Shown here: one piece after another, positions 38,589 through 43,427 of the stretch
How positions within the stretch are numbered: the first letter of the stretch is position 1
Layout: every line of letters begins with the position of its first letter
Assembly (NCBI GenBank): GCA_024401055.1
Contig: JAKSLT010000014.1
Span: forward strand, 1-43,427
Origin: Bacteroidaceae bacterium
GTDB taxonomy: Bacteria; Bacteroidota; Bacteroidia; Bacteroidales; Bacteroidaceae
Direction: 5' to 3'
Length of the DNA: 43,427 bases
The notes under the pieces: generated by a model
Told to the model about the DNA's origin: nothing
Databases searched by the model: none
What the model saw: the letters and a program-made list of their open reading frames with translations, nothing else
Position numbers and translations under genes: made by a program

Positions 38589-40979
38589 TTACTTCTTTTT
38601 CTTGTCGCCGTAGCCGTAGCCATAGCCGTAGCCGTAGCCATATCCGTAGCCATATCCGTAGCCGTATGTACGCTTGTGCATATCGCAGTCGTTCACCACG
38701 GCGCAGAGGCCCTTGAACTGCTCGCTCTGGTACATCTTCTCCAGCTGCGGCAGGAAGTCGCGGCGCTGCACGCCGATGCGGAGCACGAAGAGCGTGATGT
38801 CGGCCAGACGGTCCACGATGCCGGCGTCAGCCACGCCGAGGAAGGGCGTAGTGTCGTAAATCACGTAGTCATAGCGTTCCAGCAGTTCCTTGTTGAGGTC
38901 TTCCAGACGGTCGGAGAGCAGCAGCTCGGCGGGGTTGGGGGGCATCACGCCGGCGGGCAGGAAGTCCACGCCTCCTATGGCGTCCTTCACGATGAGGTGG
39001 TCCAGGTTGCTTTGCTCACTGGCCAGATAGCCTGTCAGGCCGTCGCTCTGCCCGAGCATGTGGCTGACGGTGCGCTTGCGGATGTCGGCATCGACAAGCA
39101 CCACTTTCTTGCCCGTCGTCCCCAGGATGTAGGCCAGGTTGCGGGACGTGAAGCTCTTGCCCTGTCCCGGCGTGGCGGAGGTGATGACTATTGTGCGGGC
39201 CTCGCGGTTGAGGAACTGCAGGCCGTGGCGCAGCAGGCGGAAGGCCTCCACCACGGGATCCGTGGGGCTGGCTTCGCTGATGAGAGCCTTGGCTCCGGCT
39301 TCCTCCCAGCGGGGCAGCGAGCCGGCCACGGGGATGGACGTGTATTCCTCAATGTCCGTGCGGTTCGTAATCTTGGTGTCGAAAAGCTCGCGCAGCCAGA
39401 TGACGAGGGCGGGGATGATTAGGCCGACAAGCAGGGCGATGAGCATGATGACCTTCGTGCGGGGCGACGAAGGACTGGTGGGACCGAGGGGCTCTTCCAC
39501 CATGCGCACGTTGGCCTTGCTGATGGCCAGTTGCAGGGCCACCTCTTCGCGCTTGTTGAGCAAGTAGGTGTAGAGCGCTTCCTTCAATTCCTTCTGGCGT
39601 GCCACGTCCAGGGCCACCTGCTCCTGTGCAGGCAGGCTGGCCAGTTCGCTGTTGAGCATGCCTTCGGCCGAACGGGCGTCGCGAAGTTGCAGCTCCACGG
39701 TGTGCTTGTAGCTTCTCAGCGTGGCGAGTATGGCACCGCGCAGCTGGGCCAGGTTACGGTCGAACTCGCGGATGACGGATGATGTCTCGCTGGCGTTTTC
39801 CGCCGTGCGGTTGCGCTCAAACATCAGGCGGTTGTACTCCTGTATCTGCGGCGCCAGCGTGGTGCCGCCCAGCCCGGGCACGGTGGGGATGGCCTCGTGG
39901 CTGGTGGAGTTCTGTGCCAGCCAGTCGGTGAGGTATTCGGCCATGGAGAGCTGCGTGCTCATTTCCAGGGTGTGCTTGCGGGCCGCGGCCGTCTCGTTGG
40001 CATAGTTGGCAGCCGACGAGCGCACGTCTATCACCTTGCTCTGCGACTTGATGCTCGTGAGGTGGTCCTCCACTTCGTTCAGTTCCCTGCCGATGAGGGA
40101 AATACGCTCTTCGATGAAGTCGGCCGTACTCTGGGCCACGATGTTCTTATTATCGACGATGTCCTGCTGGTAGGCGTCATACACGCCCATGAGCAGGTCT
40201 TCGGCGCGCTGCGTGTTGATATCGTTGACGGAGAGCACTATGAGCGAGGCTTCCTTGTCATATTCCGTGGCGCTGATGTGGCTCTTATACACCTGTGCGG
40301 CATATTGCGTGGGGAGGTAGTTCACCTTCACGGTCTTGCCCTCCTCAAACTTGCTCAGGCCGGCCTCCCCGCTGATGCACAGCGTGCCGACGGGGGTGCT
40401 CACATATTCGCCCAGATGCGCCTTGATGGTCTTCTTGACCTCGTTCTTACCCAACTGGAAGGCGGAGAGCTTCACCTCGCTGCCGTTCACCTGCACTTCC
40501 ATCCACGCCGGTTCCTTCGGGACGCTTTTGAAGTTCACGGTGAAGGGGCGGTCCTTGTAGAGCGCTATCTCATGCAGGCCGCTGCTGGTCGTGTAGCTGG
40601 TGTTGAGGTTGAGTTTATCCACTACGCGCGTCATAAGGCGCACCGACGAGAGGATGAACATCTCGTTCTTCAGGTTGTCGCCGATGGTGATGCCGCCCAG
40701 GCCCATCATGGCCGACGTGGCGTTGTTGCGCGAGCGCTTGGTGTAGGTAGAAGTGGAGCCGTTGCCCTCACTGTCTTCTATCAGGATGACGGCCTGGCGC
40801 ATATACACGCGATTCTGCCGCTGCTGGTATATGTAGCCCAGCACCATACATACGATGGCCGACAGAACAAACCAGTACCAGAACTGGCGCAGAGCGCCGA
40901 AACATTTTTTGATGAGGGGCACGAGCTGTACCTCATCCTGTTGGGTGCTGCGACGCACCCCTGAATTGCGTTTTTCCAT
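38589..40979 (-). CDS. bacterial tyrosine kinase / chain-length regulator, Wzc-like
   Basis: 796 residues. Transmembrane helix 1 near residues 33-50 (FWYWFVLSAIVCMVLGYI), a Wzz-type periplasmic domain with long coiled coils (about 60-500), and transmembrane helix 2 around 505-525 (VIMLIALLVGLIIPALVIW). The cytoplasmic BY-kinase has Walker A ITSATPGQGKSFTS (about 600), A' VLVDADIRKR, and B YDYVIYDTTPF. The C-terminus is (YG)10 followed by DKKKK, the autophosphorylated Tyr cluster of BY-kinases in an unusually regular form, encoded by a 6-bp repeat (GCCGTA/GCCATA/TCCGTA on the plus strand, 38609-38668). Controls exopolysaccharide length and export, probably with the Wza-like proteins at 9819 and 26264. 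Confidence 0.93.
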   Translation of the reverse strand: MEKRNSGVRRSTQQDEVQLVPLIKKCFGALRQFWYWFVLSAIVCMVLGYIYQQRQNRVYMRQAVILIEDSEGNGSTSTYTKRSRNNATSAMMGLGGITIGDNLKNEMFILSSVRLMTRVVDKLNLNTSYTTSSGLHEIALYKDRPFTVNFKSVPKEPAWMEVQVNGSEVKLSAFQLGKNEVKKTIKAHLGEYVSTPVGTLCISGEAGLSKFEEGKTVKVNYLPTQYAAQVYKSHISATEYDKEASLIVLSVNDINTQRAEDLLMGVYDAYQQDIVDNKNIVAQSTADFIEERISLIGRELNEVEDHLTSIKSQSKVIDVRSSAANYANETAAARKHTLEMSTQLSMAEYLTDWLAQNSTSHEAIPTVPGLGGTTLAPQIQEYNRLMFERNRTAENASETSSVIREFDRNLAQLRGAILATLRSYKHTVELQLRDARSAEGMLNSELASLPAQEQVALDVARQKELKEALYTYLLNKREEVALQLAISKANVRMVEEPLGPTSPSSPRTKVIMLIALLVGLIIPALVIWLRELFDTKITNRTDIEEYTSIPVAGSLPRWEEAGAKALISEASPTDPVVEAFRLLRHGLQFLNREARTIVITSATPGQGKSFTSRNLAYILGTTGKKVVLVDADIRKRTVSHMLGQSDGLTGYLASEQSNLDHLIVKDAIGGVDFLPAGVMPPNPAELLLSDRLEDLNKELLERYDYVIYDTTPFLGVADAGIVDRLADITLFVLRIGVQRRDFLPQLEKMYQSEQFKGLCAVVNDCDMHKRTYGYGYGYGYGYGYGYGYGYGDKKKK

Positions 40980-41001
40980 ATAATATAATATATATTTGGG
41001 G

Positions 41002-41009
41002 CAAAGTTA
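41002..41009 (-). promoter_or_regulatory. -7 box TAACTTTG for the Wzc-like gene
   Basis: The minus strand reads GTAACTTTGCC, 23 bases upstream of the ATG at 40979. Confidence 0.65.
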
Positions 41010-41063
41010 CGCATTTTTTCCCACTTACGCCCTCTTTCTTCCCTTTTAATTTGAAAAAAATGG

Positions 41064-41071
41064 TAACTTTG
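41064..41071 (+). promoter_or_regulatory. -7 box TAACTTTG very close to the binding-protein start codon
   Basis: GGTAACTTTGCAGC ends four bases before the ATG at 41076. With the usual start 5-8 bases past the box, the mRNA would begin at or near the start codon. Confidence 0.6.
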
Positions 41072-41075
41072 CAGC

Positions 41076-42020
41076 ATGAAACGCCTTTTAGTGCCCCTTT
41101 TTGCTCTCTTCGCCCTAATTTCTTGCGCTCCCGAGGCCGCGCACACGCCGTGGCGCTATGCCGCGCTCGCCCCCGATTCGCTCCCCGGCCCCTACCGCCG
41201 CGTGGTGGCAGCCGAGACGGTGCATGCCGCCCTCATCCGCGAGCTCGGAGCGGAGGAGAGCATCGTGGGCGTGTGCGATGCCGCATACGTGGCGGACTCC
41301 GCCCTCCGCGCCCTCCTCTCCTCCGGCCGCATGGCCGATTTCGGCTCCTGCCTCGCCCCCGACGTGGAGCGCATCGCCGCCGCCCGTCCCGATGCCGTGC
41401 TCCTCTCTGCCGTCGAGGGAGCCGACCGCGGAGCCTTTGCCGCCTTGCAGGTGCCCGTAGTGGGGCTGTCCGACCACATGGAGGCTCATCCCCTGGCCCG
41501 CGCCGAGTGGGCGCGCGTCATAGGCCGCCTCGTGGGCCGCGCCGCGCAGGCCGACAGCCTCTTTTCGCAGGTGGAGGCTCGCTACGACTCCCTCTGCCGC
41601 ATCGCCCGCACGCTTCCCGAGCATCCTCGCCTCCTCACCGACCTCCCGCAGGGCGGCGCGTGGTACGTGCCCGGCGGAGAGAGCTATCTCGCCCGCCTCT
41701 ATCGCGACGCGGGCTTCCTCCTGCCCTGTTCCTCCGGCTCCCGGGCGGGCTCCGTGCCCCTCAGCGTGGAGCAGGTAGTGGCCTCCGCCGCCGATGCCGA
41801 CCTCTGGCTCATCAAATATGCCGCTCCCGCCGACCTCACCTACGCCGAGCTCCTCCGTCAGTGCCCCTTCGCCCCCCGCATCAAGGCCTTCCGCGAGCGC
41901 CGCGTCCTCGGCTGCAACACCCTCCGCTGCCCCTACTACGAGCAAACGCCCTTCCATCCCGACCTCCTCCTCCAGGATCTCCTCCAGGGCTCCCGCCGCT
42001 ATTTCCAGCCCCTGCGCTAA
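41076..42020 (+). CDS. metal-chelate (cobalamin/siderophore-type) binding lipoprotein
   Basis: 314 residues with a lipobox LISC (Cys at residue 17), which fixes the start at the ATG 41076. The body matches the BtuF/FecB periplasmic-binding fold: VAAETVHAALIRELGAEESIVGVCD, PDVERIAAARPDAVLLSA, VPVVGLSDHMEAHPLARAEWARVIGRLVGRAAQADSLF, GGESYLARLYRDAGFL, ADLWLIKY and YEQTPFHPDLLLQDL. It is followed after 106 bases by a FecCD-type permease; the ATPase of the importer is not in the window. Vitamin B12, heme or siderophore are possible cargoes; not decidable here. Confidence 0.88.
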   Translation: MKRLLVPLFALFALISCAPEAAHTPWRYAALAPDSLPGPYRRVVAAETVHAALIRELGAEESIVGVCDAAYVADSALRALLSSGRMADFGSCLAPDVERIAAARPDAVLLSAVEGADRGAFAALQVPVVGLSDHMEAHPLARAEWARVIGRLVGRAAQADSLFSQVEARYDSLCRIARTLPEHPRLLTDLPQGGAWYVPGGESYLARLYRDAGFLLPCSSGSRAGSVPLSVEQVVASAADADLWLIKYAAPADLTYAELLRQCPFAPRIKAFRERRVLGCNTLRCPYYEQTPFHPDLLLQDLLQGSRRYFQPLR

Positions 42021-42022
42021 TC

Positions 42023-42106
42023 CCTTTATCCCCCGCCCCCGTGCCTTTATCCCCCGCCCCCGTGCCTTGATTGTCAGCCCCCGTGCCTTGAGCGTCAGCT
42101 CAAGGT
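42023..42106. repeat. four tandem 21-bp units between binding protein and permease
   Basis: Exactly 21 bases each: 42023-42043 and 42044-42064 are identical (CCTTTATCCCCCGCCCCCGT then G), 42065-42085 is CCTTGATTGTCAGCCCCCGT then G, and 42086-42106 is CCTTGAGCGTCAGCTCAAGG then T. They begin two bases after the stop of the binding-protein gene. Confidence 0.88.
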
Positions 42107-42126
42107 CCCCATCCCCCCTCCCCGCC

Positions 42127-43200
42127 ATGCCAAAGACATCTCCCGCCTCTTCCCATCCCTCCTTCCCCCCCCATCGGGGGGACAAGGGGGGGGCTCCCTC
42201 CGCCTTCCCCCTCCTCGGGGGGGCCAGAGGGGGTCTTCTCCTCCTCCTCGTCCTCCTTCTCGCCGCCAATCTCCTCCTTGGCAGCGTCAGCCTCGCCGAA
42301 GTCCCTTCCGCCACGGCTTCCTACATCCTCTGGCAGCTCCGTCTTCCCGAGGTCCTCATGGCCCTCGCCGCCGGCATCGCCCTCTCCCTCTCCGGCCTCG
42401 TGATGCAGACGCTCATGGGCAATCCTCTCGCCGATCCCTCCGTGCTCGGCGTCACCACCGGTGCCTCCCTCGGCAGTGGCCTCGTGATGCTCGCCGGTGG
42501 CGCCTTCGGCCTCGCCGCCGTGCAGTCGGCAGCCGCCGTCGGCCTCCAGCTTTCCGCCTTCGCCGCCGCCTTCGCCGCTGCCATGACCGTCACGGGCGTG
42601 CTCCTCTTCTTCAGCCGCAGGGTGGAAAACCGCACCACCCTCCTCCTCGTCGGCGTGATGCTCAATTTCCTCCTCAGCAGCGCCATCGGCGTGATGACTT
42701 TCTATGCTTCCGCCGACGGCATCCAGCGCTTCGCCGTGTGGGGTCTCGGCAGCCTCGGCGGTGTTTCTCTTTCGCTTTCATGCGCGGTGCTTATAGTCGT
42801 AATAATCTGCGCATTACTGCTCACCGTCTTCTGCAATCCTCTCAACGCCTTCCTCTTCGGCGAAACGTATGTCGCCACCGTGGGCTACAACGTGCGCCGC
42901 CATCGCACCAGCCTCCTGCTCGCCGTCAGTTTCCTCTGCGCCCTCGTCACCTCTTTCTGCGGCCCCATCGCCTTCGTCGGCCTCGCCGTGCCGCACCTCG
43001 CCCGTGCCCTTCGCGCCACCGACTCCCATCGCGTCCTCATCCCCGCCGTCGTCCTTCTCGGCGGCATCGTCATGCTGGCATGCCGGCTGCTGTGCATCCT
43101 TCCCTCCGTCTTCTGGGGCACCGGCATCCTTCCCGTCAATGTCCTCACGCCCCTTTTCGGCGCCCCCGTCGTCCTGTGGGTACTCCTGCGGCGGCCGTGA
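42127..43200 (+). CDS. FecCD/BtuC-type ABC importer permease
   Basis: Start at ATG 42127 (357 residues); longer frames upstream run through the binding-protein gene. Residues about 1-35 (PSFPPHRGDKGG, SAFPLLGGARGG) are encoded by two C/G-rich REP palindromes and precede the first helix. Then about ten transmembrane segments with the family signatures LRLPEVLMALAAGIALSLSG, GNPLADPSVLGVTTGASLG, VENRTTLLLVGVMLNFLLSS, LNAFLFGETYVATVGYNVRR and FCGPIAFVGLAVPHLARAL, the last being the ATPase-contact region. It imports cobalamin or an iron chelate with the binding protein just upstream. Confidence 0.9.
   Translation: MPKTSPASSHPSFPPHRGDKGGAPSAFPLLGGARGGLLLLLVLLLAANLLLGSVSLAEVPSATASYILWQLRLPEVLMALAAGIALSLSGLVMQTLMGNPLADPSVLGVTTGASLGSGLVMLAGGAFGLAAVQSAAAVGLQLSAFAAAFAAAMTVTGVLLFFSRRVENRTTLLLVGVMLNFLLSSAIGVMTFYASADGIQRFAVWGLGSLGGVSLSLSCAVLIVVIICALLLTVFCNPLNAFLFGETYVATVGYNVRRHRTSLLLAVSFLCALVTSFCGPIAFVGLAVPHLARALRATDSHRVLIPAVVLLGGIVMLACRLLCILPSVFWGTGILPVNVLTPLFGAPVVLWVLLRRP
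42166..42236. repeat. REP-type palindromes in the permease 5' coding region
   Basis: CCCCCCCATCGGGGGG around 42167-42182, then a second C-rich/G-rich pair ending GGGGGTCTT near 42236. These are the same blocks as at 31874-31900 and 16768-16800, here translated. Confidence 0.65.
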
Positions 43201-43261
43201 AGATTTTGTCCCGACGGCGGGCAGGCAGAGCCCCCCTTTTTTTCCAATTTTCCCGACCCGC

Positions 43262-43286
43262 GAAACTGTAAAATATTTTGACAAAA
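43262..43286 (-). repeat. shared 25-mer, copy 3
   Basis: The inverse complement begins TTTTGTCAAAATATTTTACA and ends GTTTC, nearly identical to 2750-2775 and 3232-3256. Confidence 0.75.
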
Positions 43287-43306
43287 TTTTGTACTAAATT
43301 TTAGGG

Positions 43307-43332
43307 ACTTTTCGCCATGATTGGCGAAAAGT
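43307..43332. terminator. perfect 10-bp hairpin downstream of the permease
   Basis: ACTTTTCGCC (43307-43316) pairs with GGCGAAAAGT (43323-43332), loop ATGATT. On the minus strand it is followed by CCCTAAAATTTAG, on the plus strand by CTGCC, so it is not a classical terminator; it could end or stabilise the permease transcript. Confidence 0.45.
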
Positions 43333-43410
43333 CTGCCACCTCCGCCTATCATTTCCAACACTCCCGCCCATCTTTTCCACCCCGCGCCGCAAAACACCCG
43401 CATCCTCTGG

Positions 43411-43427
43411 CCACTAGTCCTCCTTTA
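43411..43427. repeat. start of a further 21-bp array at the window edge
   Basis: CCACTAGTCCTCCTTTA matches the unit CACTAGTCCTCCTTTAGTTT at 3069-3088. The array evidently continues past the end. Confidence 0.7.

Noticed and set aside
41794-42126. N-terminal extension of the permease
   Set aside because: The upstream frame overlaps the binding-protein gene and is Ser/Pro-rich; the first transmembrane helix comes well after 42127.
1-43427. rRNA and tRNA genes
   Set aside because: No segment showed tRNA cloverleaf features or conserved rRNA blocks on reading; a covariance-model scan would be needed to be certain.

Overview
The window looks like a chromosomal segment of a GC-rich member of the Bacteroidales (Bacteroidota). 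The evidence is the recurring -7 promoter box TAnnTTTG, often with TTTG 19-20 bases upstream; the near absence of Shine-Dalgarno sites; lipoproteins with short lipoboxes; and the gene set: a DUF1599 / BT_3928-like / tpiA / SPOR / folE run, SLBB polysaccharide-export proteins, a BY-kinase with a Tyr-Gly tail, a secreted GH20 hexosaminidase and a GH109-like oxidoreductase. No rRNA, tRNA or CRISPR array was found.

Layout. 1-2530 (minus): an operon of secreted proteins, namely two coiled-coil paralogues and a CxxC-repeat protein that runs off the left edge. 2530-3690: about 1.2 kb without genes, holding an inverted 21-bp repeat array, two copies of a 25-mer and a 221-bp MITE. 3.7-6.1 kb (minus): SGNH hydrolase, nth, ribE. 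6.3-15.1 kb (plus): DUF1599, BT_3928-like, tpiA, SPOR protein, folE, Wza-like lipoprotein, rarA, lactonase-like lipoprotein, ABC-F ATPase. 15.2-15.6 kb: a long phase-locked 21-bp array. 15.7-20.2 kb: FKBP lipoprotein (minus), then a small hypothetical gene, an HD phosphohydrolase and the GH20 enzyme (plus). 20.2-21.4 kb: a REP-associated (Y1/RAYT-type) transposase with a long C-terminal extension. 21.5-22.8 kb: a lower-GC islet with an HTH gene and a lipoprotein. 23-30.4 kb (plus): DUF6078-like gene, pyrB, glyA, SLBB export protein, WYL regulator, DEDDh exonuclease. 30.8-41.0 kb (minus): GH109-like oxidoreductase, lptB, nadD, gmk, yicC, lolD, hflX, CxxC lipoprotein, SRPBCC protein, pyrE and the Wzc-like kinase. 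41.0-43.2 kb (plus): metal-chelate binding lipoprotein and FecCD-type permease.

Themes. Three polysaccharide export or chain-length proteins (Wza-like, SLBB, Wzc-like) lie apart with no glycosyltransferases nearby, which suggests a housekeeping exopolysaccharide machine with dispersed genes. Housekeeping genes for nucleotides (pyrB, pyrE, gmk), NAD (nadD), folate/one-carbon metabolism (folE, glyA), riboflavin (ribE) and envelope transport (lptB, lolD) fill the rest.

The most unusual content is not protein coding. (i) C-rich palindromes of REP/BIME type sit in many intergenic spaces, often as inverted pairs and sometimes running into gene ends, and a RAYT-type transposase lies in the same window. 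(ii) Tandem arrays with an exact 21-bp period occur at five places with unrelated unit sequences, and 22-, 23- and 6/18-bp arrays occur at three more. One 21-bp family recurs at about 3.0 kb, 15.4 kb and the right edge, arranged as inverted arms in the first two. (iii) One 21-bp triplication duplicates the stop-codon end of a gene directly in front of the hflX start codon.
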